The notes: a model not told the origin generated them from the letters alone. Positions 1-9,422 are shown, counted from the stretch's first letter. The stretch: DNA of 64,000 bases from Morganella morganii (GCF_019402645.1 NZ_VKKS01000002.1:179848-243847); one strand, 5' to 3'. Made by a program: numbers and translations.

Positions 1-80
1 CAGGACTATCTTCAACTATATCACAGTGAATAGTTACTCACTGAATCTTCGATATAAAAAGCAAGATCATTCTTTGGTGC

Positions 81-1265
81 TTATTCAGACCCTTTTAGTT
101 TCCCCGTATCATCGAATAATGTATCCCATTGCTGGATATCATCATTGTTAAACAGGATACAATTTTGTGTGGCAGCCTTAAGCTGTTTCATTTTATCTAT
201 ATCCGGTTCAAAATGTTGTTTATACAAGTCTGTTGTATAGGTTTCAATTTGAAGCTTGAGTGTATTTTCAGGGCAAATAAGCTTTTTTCCTGACATTGAA
301 AACAAACTGATGCCTTTAATGTATAATTTTCTGTCAAATGTTCCCTGTGTAACCGGATTCCAGTCTTTTTCATTGAACATATCTGAATTGTATTTTTTGT
401 TATTAATATAGTAATAATGTGGTTGAGAATCTGAGAACCCAAGTTTTTTAAGCGATGAATGTATGATGCTGACGGGTAATCCCGGAACCAGCGAGGAGGA
501 AAAAAAGAGGATAACAAAAGGGATAATAATAAACATTAATGATAACTCATTCTTTTTTATTTTAATCAATGGATTATAGAATTTCCTATAATAAAGTGCT
601 GCCGGCATAAAACAAAGTAAAGTAAACGAGACTAAAAATACTAAAAGAAAAAGTAGTGATATTGCATTATCAGCAGAAATCTTATCTGAAATTAAAAGGA
701 TAGGGAATGAGATTGATAATGATGATATTGACATAAAAACAGATATAGTAATTATTATACCAACAAGCCGCAGTGTGTTTTTAGTAAATGACCTGTTTTT
801 AATATAAGTATAATTTACGCTTGTTTTTATAATGGCATAAAGTAATGATATTGAAATTACTATTATCAATGTTATGTCAAAAGAGATTTCTTTTTTATAG
901 GTAACATTATAGGCAGAGATAGAGGATAATATAATAATAAAAGTACAGGATGTGATCGCACTGACTCCGGGTATTTTTTCTATATATTTAATATTATCTT
1001 TTTGATTAAGGGTGAAGTGAAGAAGGATCAATAGCAAACTTGGCAGAATAAATATAATACTGAATGCTGTTCCGATAAAAAACAAAGAGGCTAAGATTGA
1101 AACAAAACTGGAGTAAGAAGAAAGAATCTCAGGGAATATATTTATTCTTCCGATATGGCTAAGGTAGAACCAAATTGTTAATCCGGAAAATAATATTAAA
1201 AATGGGGTATATTTAATCACCAGGTAGAGAGCTTGTTTAAACAGTACAGAGAATGTATCAGACAT
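81..1265 (-). CDS. multispanning membrane protein of unknown function
   Basis: 394 aa. I do not recognise the family. The first ~260 residues are almost entirely hydrophobic, with about seven or eight predicted membrane segments separated by short basic loops. They are followed by a soluble C-terminal part of ~120 residues with two Cys, which topology would place on one face of the inner membrane. The ATG at 1263-1265 follows AAGGAATTCTT, a good ribosome binding site. The coding sequence is much more AT-rich and Ile/Ser/Lys-rich than the metabolic genes after 1.7 kb, which suggests acquisition by transfer (inference). The next gene lies on the other strand 450 bases away, so no operon partner is visible inside the window. 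Confidence 0.75.
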   Translation of the reverse strand: MSDTFSVLFKQALYLVIKYTPFLILFSGLTIWFYLSHIGRINIFPEILSSYSSFVSILASLFFIGTAFSIIFILPSLLLILLHFTLNQKDNIKYIEKIPGVSAITSCTFIIILSSISAYNVTYKKEISFDITLIIVISISLLYAIIKTSVNYTYIKNRSFTKNTLRLVGIIITISVFMSISSLSISFPILLISDKISADNAISLLFLLVFLVSFTLLCFMPAALYYRKFYNPLIKIKKNELSLMFIIIPFVILFFSSSLVPGLPVSIIHSSLKKLGFSDSQPHYYYINNKKYNSDMFNEKDWNPVTQGTFDRKLYIKGISLFSMSGKKLICPENTLKLQIETYTTDLYKQHFEPDIDKMKQLKAATQNCILFNNDDIQQWDTLFDDTGKLKGSE

Positions 1266-1721
1266 AAGAATTCCTTATCAAAGATATTCCGGTAAGTTAC
1301 AAAAAGGATAACCTGCGGTCAATATTTGTATGATGTGACTATATACATGCTATATGAACGATATCCGGAATGTTTTTTTTATCTCCGGTTAAAAATAAAT
1401 CAATTTTGCCTTTCAGTTTGATCCACCCCGCAAAGTGACGATTCCATACCCAAAAAAATGTGATGAATATCTTATTTTAACCAGTGAGAATATGACTCAG
1501 GCCACATATTCAATCCGGGAAATAAAAACAGAGAAATTTTCAATAAAAAGTAATGCTATGAATTAACAGGATTATTTTTTGCTTTACACGATAAAGCGTT
1601 ATTTCAGGCAAACGAGATCGTCCTCACATTCTTAAAATCGGAATGTGATCTTCATCGCTATTTATTTGTCCGCAAATAGGCCATCTTTAAAATAAGAAAA
1701 AATCACATCAGGAGTTCGGTT
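1266..1721. other. intergenic region upstream of the PTS operon
   Basis: 456 bases of AT-rich DNA between divergent genes. No ORF is supported. It holds the inverted repeat listed separately at 1624-1648 and must contain the promoter of the PTS operon, whose -10 and -35 elements I could not assign with confidence. Confidence 0.5.
1624..1648. promoter_or_regulatory. inverted repeat, candidate operator for the PTS operon
   Basis: Perfect 8-bp arms TCACATTC and GAATGTGA are separated by 9 bases and lie about 75 bases before the TTG start of the IIA gene. The position and symmetry fit a repressor or activator operator. No U-tract follows, so it is unlikely to be a terminator. The binding protein is unknown. 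Confidence 0.35.
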
Positions 1722-2171
1722 TTGGATATTCATTTTGAGAGCGGGCTGTTATCCCTGAATCAGAATTTTGTGTCTCCGGAAGAGGGCATCCGGTATGCCG
1801 GTGAGTTGCTGCAAAAATCAGGCGCCTGTACCCCTGATTATATTGATGAAATGATTCGTGTATATCATGAATTCGGCCCGGTAATTGTACTGGATACCGG
1901 GGTGGCGATGCCGCACGCAAGGCCGGAAAAAGGGGCATTAAAAACCGCATTCTCGGTGGTGGTGACAGGGACACCGCTGGTGTTTCACCATGAGGAGTTT
2001 GATCCGGTTAATGTCATTATCGCTGTCAGTGCGACAGATTCAGATACCCACATTCATCTGATTCAGACCGTGGCTGATCTGATTGAGAACAATATTACTG
2101 AGTTTGTAAAAGATAATAACAAAGAACAGATTTTACAGTTTATCCGGACGTCGATAGAGAGGACAGCATGA
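1722..2171 (+). CDS. PTS sugar transporter subunit IIA (ascorbate/fructose-type)
   Basis: 149 aa, a single PTS EIIA type-2 domain. It accepts phosphate from HPr on the His of the MPHARP motif (H65) and passes it to the IIB protein encoded next. The length matches UlaC-type IIA proteins (~150 aa). The start is a TTG at 1722, chosen because AGGAG at 1710-1714 sits 7 bases upstream and no ATG is available in the conserved N-terminus. The stop overlaps the start of the IIB gene (ATGA), so the two are translationally coupled. It is the first gene of a five-gene operon (IIA-IIB-IIC-PfkB kinase-aldolase). The substrate cannot be read from this subunit. Confidence 0.88.
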   Translation: MDIHFESGLLSLNQNFVSPEEGIRYAGELLQKSGACTPDYIDEMIRVYHEFGPVIVLDTGVAMPHARPEKGALKTAFSVVVTGTPLVFHHEEFDPVNVIIAVSATDSDTHIHLIQTVADLIENNITEFVKDNNKEQILQFIRTSIERTA

Positions 2172-2449
2172 TTAAAATAAGAACTGTGTGCGGCAATGGT
2201 ATCGGCAGCTCATTAATGGCGGCCAATAACGTGAAGAAAATTTGTGAGGAGATGGGAATAAAGGCCGATGTGGCTTCTGTGGATTTTGCCAATGCCGTGG
2301 GTGAGAAAGCGGATCTGTATGTCACGATTAAAGAGCTGGCATCACAATTTCCGCCGCAGTGTGAAGTTGCCGTGATCCGCAGTTATGTACATAAAGCCAA
2401 AATTGCGGAAGATATTAAAGACGCTTTACTGAAACTGAGTCAATCCTGA
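2168..2449 (+). CDS. PTS sugar transporter subunit IIB (lactose/ascorbate-type)
   Basis: 93 aa. This is a stand-alone EIIB of the UlaB/SgaB kind. The phospho-accepting Cys is C8 in the loop VCGNGIGSS right after the first strand. It takes phosphate from the IIA protein and donates it to the substrate as that crosses the IIC channel. It overlaps the IIA gene by four bases and ends 29 bases before the IIC gene, which has its own AGG-containing site. Length and motif are normal for the family. Confidence 0.9.
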   Translation: MIKIRTVCGNGIGSSLMAANNVKKICEEMGIKADVASVDFANAVGEKADLYVTIKELASQFPPQCEVAVIRSYVHKAKIAEDIKDALLKLSQS

Positions 2450-2478
2450 TAGTTCATTCTTTTTACAGGAATTAAATT

Positions 2479-3873
2479 ATGGCTTATATTCTCTCATTCC
2501 TGACTGAGATATTCAGTCAGCCTGCCTTTCTTATGGGGATTATCTCCCTGGCAGGGTTACTGGCATTACGGTCACCGGTCAATAAATTATTAACCGGGAC
2601 ATTAAAACCGATTCTCGGTTATTTAATGCTGAGTGCAGGTGCCGGTGTTATTGTGGCAAACCTGAATCCGCTCGGTGGTATTATTGAAGCCGGTTTTAAT
2701 ATCCGTGGTGTTATTCCTAATAACGAAGCCATTGTTTCTGTTGCCCAGAAATTACTGGGTGTGGAAACCATGAGTATTTTATTGCTTGGTTTTATTTTTA
2801 ACCTGGTAATCGCCCGTTTCACAAAATATAAATATATCTTTTTAACCGGTCACCACTCTTTCTTTTTAGCCTGCTTATTCTCGGCAGTATTACAGGCCGC
2901 GAATTTCAAAGGCTGGGAAATGGTGGTTATCGGCGGTTTCCTGCTGGGTGCCTGGTCGGCTATTTCACCGGCAATCGGACAGCGTTATACCAAGCGCGTA
3001 ACCGAAGACGGCGGTATTGCCATGGGGCACTTTGGTTCCCTCGGCTATTACCTGTCTGCCTGGATTGCGGCGAAAGTCGGTAAAGCAGAAAACTCATTTG
3101 CGGATACTGAAATCTCAGAAAAATGGGGCTTCCTGCGCGATACCACAGTGACAACCGGTATTGTTATGGTAGTGATTTATCTGGTGTGCAGTATCGTTGC
3201 CGGTTCGGCGTATATCAGCACCATTACAGAGCAGAATATGGTGATCTTCTCCATCCTGACCGGTTTGCAGTTCGCGGTGGGTGTGGCGATTGTCTACAGC
3301 GGTGTGCGTTTAATCCTGGGTGACCTCGTGCCTGCGTTCCAGGGTATCAGCCAGAAACTGATCCCGAATTCTATCCCGGCTGTTGACTGTGCCGTCTTCT
3401 TTACCTTCAGTCCGACAGCGGTGGTTATCGGCTTTATCAGTTCCTTTATCGGCGGCCTTGCCGGTATGCTGATGCTGGGCGGCCTGGGCATGGCACTGAT
3501 TATTCCCGGCATGGTGCCGCACTTCTTCTGCGGCGGTACATCCGGTGTATTCGCGGACAAACTGGGCGGTAAAAAGGGCTGTATTATCGCGTCCTTTATC
3601 GGTGGTGTTTTCCTCGCCTTCTTACCGGCGATGCTGTTACCGGCGCTGGGCAATCTGGGCTTTGAAAACAGTACCTTTGCGGATTTTGACTTCGCGGTAT
3701 GGGGTATTGTTATCGGGGAAGCCTTTACCCACTTCGGTCAGATTGCGATTTACCTGATTTGTTTTGTTCTGGTTCTGGCGTTACTGGCGCCGTTTGCCTT
3801 TAAATCAGTCAAAGTGGTGGGTGATACTCTGAGCTATGACGAATTAATGGAAAAAGACCGCGCACATAAGTAA
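2479..3873 (+). CDS. PTS ascorbate-family subunit IIC (SgaT/UlaA-like permease)
   Basis: 464 aa, essentially the length of E. coli UlaA (465 aa), with about eleven hydrophobic segments and the glycine-rich stretches typical of the SgaT/UlaA family. It forms the inner-membrane channel that couples uptake to phosphorylation by the IIB subunit. Separate IIA, IIB and IIC proteins match the ula arrangement. However, the downstream genes are a PfkB kinase and a class II aldolase instead of the ulaD-E-F pentulose enzymes and the UlaG lactonase. The substrate is therefore probably not ascorbate (inference), and I give no symbol. Confidence 0.9.
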   Translation: MAYILSFLTEIFSQPAFLMGIISLAGLLALRSPVNKLLTGTLKPILGYLMLSAGAGVIVANLNPLGGIIEAGFNIRGVIPNNEAIVSVAQKLLGVETMSILLLGFIFNLVIARFTKYKYIFLTGHHSFFLACLFSAVLQAANFKGWEMVVIGGFLLGAWSAISPAIGQRYTKRVTEDGGIAMGHFGSLGYYLSAWIAAKVGKAENSFADTEISEKWGFLRDTTVTTGIVMVVIYLVCSIVAGSAYISTITEQNMVIFSILTGLQFAVGVAIVYSGVRLILGDLVPAFQGISQKLIPNSIPAVDCAVFFTFSPTAVVIGFISSFIGGLAGMLMLGGLGMALIIPGMVPHFFCGGTSGVFADKLGGKKGCIIASFIGGVFLAFLPAMLLPALGNLGFENSTFADFDFAVWGIVIGEAFTHFGQIAIYLICFVLVLALLAPFAFKSVKVVGDTLSYDELMEKDRAHK

Positions 3874-3907
3874 AAATGATACTGACGAAAGGTTTTAAGG
3901 AGTTGTT

Positions 3908-4873
3908 ATGGCAGTAATTTCTGTCGGTTTATCCTGCTTCGACCAGTTCTTCTTCCTTAACCGCTGGCCGGAGGAGAATACCAAAAATTTCTCCGGCGAT
4001 TTTATTGAAAGCGGCGGCGGGCCTTGTGCAAATGCGGCATGGTTACTGGGATTGTGGGGAGAGGATATTTTTTATGTCGGACACCTTAACCACGATATCT
4101 ATGGTCAGAAAATTATTGATGAGTTCCATGATGTCGGTGTGAATACAGATTACGTTATTTTTAATGATGAAATGATCACACCGCTGGCATCTGTATTAGT
4201 GAATCAGTTAAATGGCTCACGGACAATTATTACGCGCAAGCTTATCTCTCCGCCGCGTATGACATTTGAAGAGAAACAGAAAATTGATGAGCTGATTACC
4301 CGCCTGACACAGGAGGATAAAGGGGAAGTCATCACGGTATTAATCGATGGTCATGAACCGGAGCTGAGTGAATATATTCTGACCCGTCTGCCTGATGCCC
4401 GCGTCGTGATGGACGCGGGATCACTGCGGGAAAGTAATCTGAATCTGGCGAAATATACGGATTATCTGGTTGCCAGTGAAAACTTTGCCCGTGACCTGGT
4501 TGAGATTGATAAATTCACCACAGATATTCAGTTAAAAACAGCATTAACAGAACTGAATAAACTGGCCCGGGGCACGGCCTTTATTACCCTGGGTGAGAAA
4601 GGCTGTGCTTATCTGCAAAACGGAATGCTGACAATATCACCGGCGTTTATTTGTAATGCGATTGATACGACCGGTGCCGGTGATATTTTCCATGGCGCAT
4701 TTACTTACGGAGTTCATTATAACTGGCATATTGAGAATATTATTTTATTTGCCAGTTTGTCAGCAGCCATCTCAATTGAGAAAAAAGGGGTGCGCGAATC
4801 AATGCCGGATTTGGCGGATGTCCATAATGCGGTGAATAAATACGAAAGAAATTTGAAACACTATTTTGATTAA
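3908..4873 (+). CDS. PfkB-family carbohydrate kinase
   Basis: 321 aa ribokinase-like sugar kinase. The N-terminal GGGPCANAA (residues 36-44) is the first PfkB signature. The C-terminal DTTGAGD motif carries the catalytic base D259 and the anion hole that binds ATP phosphate. AAGGAG-like bases precede the ATG at 3908. It sits between a PTS permease and an aldolase, so it most likely phosphorylates the imported sugar phosphate to a bisphosphate, which the aldolase then splits (inference, by analogy with FruK or LacC). The exact sugar is not shown by the sequence. Confidence 0.88.
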   Translation: MAVISVGLSCFDQFFFLNRWPEENTKNFSGDFIESGGGPCANAAWLLGLWGEDIFYVGHLNHDIYGQKIIDEFHDVGVNTDYVIFNDEMITPLASVLVNQLNGSRTIITRKLISPPRMTFEEKQKIDELITRLTQEDKGEVITVLIDGHEPELSEYILTRLPDARVVMDAGSLRESNLNLAKYTDYLVASENFARDLVEIDKFTTDIQLKTALTELNKLARGTAFITLGEKGCAYLQNGMLTISPAFICNAIDTTGAGDIFHGAFTYGVHYNWHIENIILFASLSAAISIEKKGVRESMPDLADVHNAVNKYERNLKHYFD

Positions 4874-4905
4874 TTCTTAGTTATACGCCAACAAGGGGAA
4901 ATCCG

Positions 4906-5769
4906 ATGTTAGTTTCGATGGAGAATATGCTCAATCGTGCCTTTGCACGCCAGTATGCCGTTGGTCAGTTTAATATTAATAACCTGGAGTGGACAGGAAC
5001 GGTATTAAAAGTTGCGCAGCAACTGCGTTCCCCGGTTATTTTGGGTGTCTCCGGCGGAACCATAAAACATATGCTCGGGCTGAAATGTATTCACGATATT
5101 GTGGTGAATGCGATGGAGTTTCTGGAAATTGATGTACCGGTGGCACTGCATCTGGATCACGGCCAGTCTTATGAAGCCTGTGAGGCGGCAATTAAAGCCG
5201 GTTTCAGTTCGGTGATGTTCGACGGTTCACATATGCCGTTTGCTGAGAACCTGGCGATCACCAAACGTCTGGTGACGTATGCTCACCGCCGTGGTGTCTC
5301 TGTGGAAGCGGAACTGGGCACGATTGCGGGCAGTGAGGATGGTATTGTTAATTCTCATGTGATTTATGCGGACCCGGCGGAGTGTCAGAAGCTGGCGGAA
5401 GAAACCGGTGTGGATTGCCTGGCTGCCGCGCTCGGCTCAACACACGGGCTGTACAAAGGCAAAGCGAAGCTCGGTTTTGCGGAAATGCAGCATATCGCGC
5501 AACTGGTGAAAGTGCCGCTGGTGCTGCACGGCGGCACCGGTATTTCAGATGAAGATATGAAGAAAGCCATTTCACTCGGTACGGCAAAAATTAACGTCAA
5601 TACGGAAAATATGTATGCGTGGTGTTTGTCAGTGAAAGAGCAGTTTGAGCAGCAGGGCGCGCATGATATCAATGACCCGCGCAAAGTGATTATGAAAGGA
5701 TTGCAGCCGGTCGCGGAGCGTGTGGAAGAGCGGATGCGTCTGTTCGGTTCTGCCGGACAGTCACTGTAA
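4906..5769 (+). CDS. class II (zinc) ketose-bisphosphate aldolase
   Basis: 287 aa, an FbaA/GatY/KbaY/IolJ-type class II aldolase. Visible active-site residues are D84 and the zinc ligand H85 in HLDHG, E136 in the VEAELG segment, and zinc ligands H180 (STHG) and H208 (LHGGTG). The glycine-rich phosphate loop follows H208. The reaction is reversible cleavage of a ketose bisphosphate into dihydroxyacetone phosphate and an aldehyde. It is the last gene of the PTS operon, 32 bases after the kinase, and supplies the cleavage step. Tagatose-1,6-bisphosphate or fructose-1,6-bisphosphate are the usual substrates; I cannot tell which. The gene converges with the LysR gene, and a GC-rich inverted repeat near 5785-5809 may end transcription. 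Confidence 0.88.
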   Translation: MLVSMENMLNRAFARQYAVGQFNINNLEWTGTVLKVAQQLRSPVILGVSGGTIKHMLGLKCIHDIVVNAMEFLEIDVPVALHLDHGQSYEACEAAIKAGFSSVMFDGSHMPFAENLAITKRLVTYAHRRGVSVEAELGTIAGSEDGIVNSHVIYADPAECQKLAEETGVDCLAAALGSTHGLYKGKAKLGFAEMQHIAQLVKVPLVLHGGTGISDEDMKKAISLGTAKINVNTENMYAWCLSVKEQFEQQGAHDINDPRKVIMKGLQPVAERVEERMRLFGSAGQSL

Positions 5770-5797
5770 CCCTGTCAGATCCTGCGGTGGCCGCCGC

Positions 5798-6700
5798 TCA
5801 GGCGGTCACCGGGGATTGGGTCAGGTAATCTTTGGCGTTATTAATGATAGCCTCTGAAATCCGCTGTAATGTTCCTGATTCCGGCTGGTAACGGTGCCAG
5901 TAAAGTTGTTTTTGCTGCACCAGTTCCGGTACCAGATTAATCATCCGACCGGATTCAAGTTCATGTTTAATCTGATGTTTCGCAATCATACAGCAGGCGG
6001 AGTTTTGCAGTACCAGCTGAATATAGGCTTCTGATGACGGTACAATATGGCTGTTCAGACTTCCCGGTGTTAAACGGAAATACTCCTGTAAAAAGATATG
6101 GTGCATATCTGATGAGTAGTTAAATGACACCACCGGTGCCCGCAGCAGAGTTTCTTTGGTCACTCCTTTGCTGAAATACTTTTCCGCAAAGGCCGGGCTG
6201 GATACAAAGATATAATCCATTGCCCCCAGATAATCACAAGTTCCGCCGACAGCAGGCAGTGGCTGCATACTGATCGCGCCGACGGCTTCCCCTTTGAGCA
6301 GATAGTCAAGTGTCCGGCTCTCATCATCCACTTTAATATCCAGACGAATGGCGCGGTCATCCAGAATCGGTTTGATAGCGGATAAAAACCAGGTCGCAAG
6401 GGAGTCGGCGTTAATTGAGATCGGGATGGTGACCACATGGTTGCCGCTTTCATTATCAAAAGCATCATGTTCAATTAAATCAACGTGATACAAAAGTCCC
6501 AGTAGTTTTTGTCCGAGCCCGGTTGGTTTTGGCGGCACAGTGCGCGTCAGCAGCAGGGAACCGACCTGATTTTCCAGCTGTTTTACCCGCTGGGAAACCG
6601 CAGACTGCGTAATAAAGAGTTTCGCTGAGGCTTTCTCGAATCCCTGCTCTTTGATAATGAGATCCAGCAATCTCAGTGATTTATAATCGACATTCTTCAT
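5798..6700 (-). CDS. LysR-family regulator, ArgP (IciA)-like
   Basis: 300 aa. The N-terminal winged HTH (residues ~18-60, with ITQSAVSQR as the recognition segment) is followed by the RTVPPKPT stretch and the NADSLATW start of the effector domain, both diagnostic of ArgP. The resemblance to E. coli ArgP runs over the whole length (297 aa) but is far from identical. ArgP senses lysine and arginine and activates argO, dapB and others. Here the gene is not next to argO; it lies tail-to-tail with the sugar PTS operon, so it could be a paralogue with a different target. Because orthology is not certain, no symbol is given. Confidence 0.82.
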   Translation of the reverse strand: MKNVDYKSLRLLDLIIKEQGFEKASAKLFITQSAVSQRVKQLENQVGSLLLTRTVPPKPTGLGQKLLGLLYHVDLIEHDAFDNESGNHVVTIPISINADSLATWFLSAIKPILDDRAIRLDIKVDDESRTLDYLLKGEAVGAISMQPLPAVGGTCDYLGAMDYIFVSSPAFAEKYFSKGVTKETLLRAPVVSFNYSSDMHHIFLQEYFRLTPGSLNSHIVPSSEAYIQLVLQNSACCMIAKHQIKHELESGRMINLVPELVQQKQLYWHRYQPESGTLQRISEAIINNAKDYLTQSPVTA

Positions 6701-6787
6701 GGCTGCCCTGCGGTGATGGCGAAAAGTAAGGCTATTCTACACGAAAAGGGCGGGGGCAGTATCATCGGCGGTTCCCCCGCCCGGGAA

Positions 6788-7522
6788 TTACTTGCTGTCT
6801 GACTGCACGGTGCAGATGTTACCGGCACAGCCGAATTTCAGCGGTTTGGTGTCACCGTAGTCATTGATATAATAAACAACCGGCGCGTTACCCAGCTCAG
6901 GTGCGCTGAAGGATGCGAAGGCTTTGGGTGATACCATCACCGGCTTAAATTTCACTTCTTTTCCGCCGGTGGCATCCAGACGGTTTACCGACAGATAATA
7001 CGGTGTTGTGTTTTCAATGGTGTACTGTCCGCCGTTCTGAGACAGTCGGATGCCCTCCGCACCGGTAATTTTTCCCGTCTGTTCCTGACCCTGAATGGCT
7101 TTCGGACGGTAGAACAGTTTGATCTTGGTTTGCAGGGCGATTTGCAGCACGTTACTTTTCTCTGCGGCCGGCGGAATTTCACGGACGTTCAGATAAAAGA
7201 CCGATTCTCGGTCGGCAGGTAATGAGGCAGCTTCCGGTGAGAACTGCACTTTAATCCGGTTTTTGCTGTCAGGCTCAATCCGCTGAACCGACGGTGTGAC
7301 AAACACCGGCGAGGTCACTTTCTGCCCGGCATTGTTCTCAATCCAGGACTGCGCCAGATAAGGTTTACTGAGGTGCTCATTGGTGACCGTCAGCGGCACA
7401 GCATTATCACCTTCATTATAAACAACACGGGTTCTGTCGAGTGCGATGGCAGCCCCGGCTGTCACCGGAATGGTGACCAGAGTGGTCAGTGCGGCGCAAA
7501 ATAAGGTGGTCACTTCTCTCAT
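6788..7522 (-). CDS. orphan periplasmic fimbrial chaperone (PapD-like)
   Basis: About 244 aa from the ATG at 7520-7522, which is preceded by AAGGAACCTTAAC. The longer upstream reading frame has no ribosome binding site and was not used. A signal peptide (TTLFCAALTTL...TAGAAIA) leads to a two-lobed Ig-fold chaperone: the mature N-terminus has the ALDRTRVVYNEGD edge strand, and the SKNRIKVQF segment corresponds to the conserved subunit-binding region. Such proteins donate a strand to fimbrial subunits and hand them to the usher. No subunit or complete usher gene is nearby; only an usher tail remains just upstream. The chaperone is probably a survivor of a decayed operon arranged like mrpC-mrpD of Proteus (usher then chaperone). 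Confidence 0.85.
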   Translation of the reverse strand: MREVTTLFCAALTTLVTIPVTAGAAIALDRTRVVYNEGDNAVPLTVTNEHLSKPYLAQSWIENNAGQKVTSPVFVTPSVQRIEPDSKNRIKVQFSPEAASLPADRESVFYLNVREIPPAAEKSNVLQIALQTKIKLFYRPKAIQGQEQTGKITGAEGIRLSQNGGQYTIENTTPYYLSVNRLDATGGKEVKFKPVMVSPKAFASFSAPELGNAPVVYYINDYGDTKPLKFGCAGNICTVQSDSK

Positions 7523-7631
7523 GTTAAGGTTCCTTACGGATTCATTTGTTGATTCTGAAAAATACAAACCGGTGCCGCCTGATTTACTGATAAGGCAGCA
7601 GCATATTAAACTGAACGTTATCATCCTTTAT

Positions 7632-7800
7632 TTACGGGATCCGGACAGTACATTGTGTCTGTCCGTTCCGGGTCACCGTCGGCGTCTGGCCTGATTGTAT
7701 ACCGGTCAGATAAGCAGGACCGTTATCGGCAACAGTGCCGATCATAGCAGTATCCGCAGCAAATATAGATCCCGGGACAATACTTTCTGAAGTTTCATGT
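7632..7800 (-). pseudogene. remnant of a fimbrial outer-membrane usher (C-terminal domain only)
   Basis: Reading the minus strand from about 7796 to the stop at 7632-7634 gives ~55 residues. They contain the usher C-terminal pattern: a PGS segment, then IGTVADNGPAYLTGI, and finally a Cys in QCTVRIP before the stop. This matches the usual end of chaperone-usher pathway ushers (VGDNGQxYLxGL...C). Stop codons lie immediately upstream in this frame, so about 93 % of the usher is gone. It ends ~110 bases before the chaperone start, in the same orientation, as expected for usher-then-chaperone order. Confidence 0.6.
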
Positions 7801-8633
7801 TATTGCCTTTATCAGAGAGATTCTTCAGTATTTAAGGATTATTTGTTTTATTAAAATAAGCACTCCCGTGAGGCTTTGTCCGGGATAATTTAATAACAAT
7901 TCAGTAACCTTGTCAGATGCATATTGGCCGGTACCGTCTCTTTTTCCCGCATTTTCTGTGGTCAGCCGGAGGTGTGCCAATGGATGAAACCCGCTCAGTG
8001 CAACGCTGTTTTCCGGATTTCTGCGCGGAGAACCGGAAAAATAGTCAGTATTGTGACCTGTGTCGATATTGGTGAAATAATGTGATCTGTATCTGATTTA
8101 TTCATATTATCCGTCCCGGCGGTGATTTTTTTTCGCCAGTCAAATATTTTGTCATAACAGTAATAGGTAGATGTAATAAGATGTTCATTCCGGTGATGAT
8201 TGAATAAATTCAGTATTAAAACGGTGTTTTCATTATTATATAAAATCATTCTCATTAAAATAATGATGATGGGAAATTAAAAAAACAGGAGCTGCTTCAC
8301 ATTATTGGTTTATTTGAATCTTGCCATTTTTATTTTAATTAAAACCAACATCACTTATCAAATAATGTTTTTCACAAAATCATAGCATTTTGTATCATCA
8401 TGAAAAATAAGATATTATCTATTAATTGGCAATCCGAAATAAGTAGGTGCGACAGGGTTAATCAATAAATATTAATTTATTAATTTATAGCATGCCCAAA
8501 AGGCATGGCTGAGGAATTTTCGGAATATTGTCAGGAAAACAGTCTCGCGGGTAGTATGAATATGGAAAGGGTACATTTTTTATATAAATAAACATGAGTA
8601 ATTCTCAATAACAATTCCTATAAAGGTAACACT
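7801..8633. other. long AT-rich intergenic region
   Basis: About 830 bases with no supported gene. The only sizeable reading frame here (7995-8255, minus) lacks a ribosome binding site and family features. An imperfect hairpin around GCATGCC / GGCATGGC lies near 8491-8508. The final ~100 bases should contain the promoter of the DUF3100 operon, whose start at 8634 is preceded by AAAGGT. The usher deletion junction lies at the left edge. Confidence 0.5.
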
Positions 8634-9422
8634 ATGGATATATTAAAAGATAGTAAGTTGCTTTTGGTTAGCTTATTTATCATTCTTCTTGCGGAAGCGA
8701 TAGGGCAAATTAAAATCAGTCTGGTGATGGTTTTTCCGATGCTCTACTCCATGCTGATGGGTGGTATTATCAGCTTTCCGAAATTTAAAATCCTCAACGA
8801 AAAGAACATGGCGCATGCGACCTCTATTATGAGTGTGGCACTGGTGATCCTGATCGCCAAGCTGAGTACTTCCGTCGGGGCATCCTGGGAAAAAATCATT
8901 CAGGCTGGTGGTGCGCTGGTTCTGCAGGAAGTGGGCCATTTTATCGGTACCATCGTGCTGGGTCTGCCGCTGGCTATTATGTTAGGTATGGGCCGTGAAG
9001 CGGTCGGTGCCACCTATTCTGTCGGCCGTGAGCCGAACATTGCTATCATCGAAGCCAAATACGGGTTAAGTTCACCGGAAGGCCGCGGTGTAATGGCAAT
9101 GTATATCTGCGGTACGCTGTACGGTGCTGTCTGGATGGGGATCCTCGCAAGTGTGATCGCCGGTCTGGACATTCTCAGTCCGCTTGCCCTGGCGATGGGG
9201 GCGGGTGTCGGCAGCGGATCTATGCTGGCGGCGGCGGTCGCACCTCTGCTGGAGCTCTATCCTGACCAGGCTGCGGATATTCAGGCGTTCTCGTCTTCCG
9301 CGAACCTGATGTCTTCCGTGTTAGGTCTGTACATCTATATTTTCTTCTCCTTACCGTTCGCCTCTTATCTGTACAACAAACTGAAAAGAAAACGTGCAAC
9401 GGCGTCTGCGGATACTGAATAA
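8634..9422 (+). CDS. DUF3100 family inner-membrane protein
   Basis: 262 aa, about seven to eight hydrophobic segments. It carries glycine-rich patches (GAGVGSGSM) and the charged signature YSVGREPNIAIIEAKYG (residues ~126-142), which I associate with DUF3100 proteins, a family of proposed transporters without a defined substrate. It is followed after 12 bases by a second small membrane protein and then an M20 amidohydrolase. The likely role is a two-component permease that brings in an amide- or peptide-linked compound for the hydrolase (inference from the operon). AAAGGTAACACT precedes the ATG. Confidence 0.75.
   Translation: MDILKDSKLLLVSLFIILLAEAIGQIKISLVMVFPMLYSMLMGGIISFPKFKILNEKNMAHATSIMSVALVILIAKLSTSVGASWEKIIQAGGALVLQEVGHFIGTIVLGLPLAIMLGMGREAVGATYSVGREPNIAIIEAKYGLSSPEGRGVMAMYICGTLYGAVWMGILASVIAGLDILSPLALAMGAGVGSGSMLAAAVAPLLELYPDQAADIQAFSSSANLMSSVLGLYIYIFFSLPFASYLYNKLKRKRATASADTE

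Noticed and set aside
7995..8255. 86-codon minus-strand frame in the gap after the usher remnant
   Set aside because: No ribosome binding site, low-complexity AT-rich translation and no recognisable motif.
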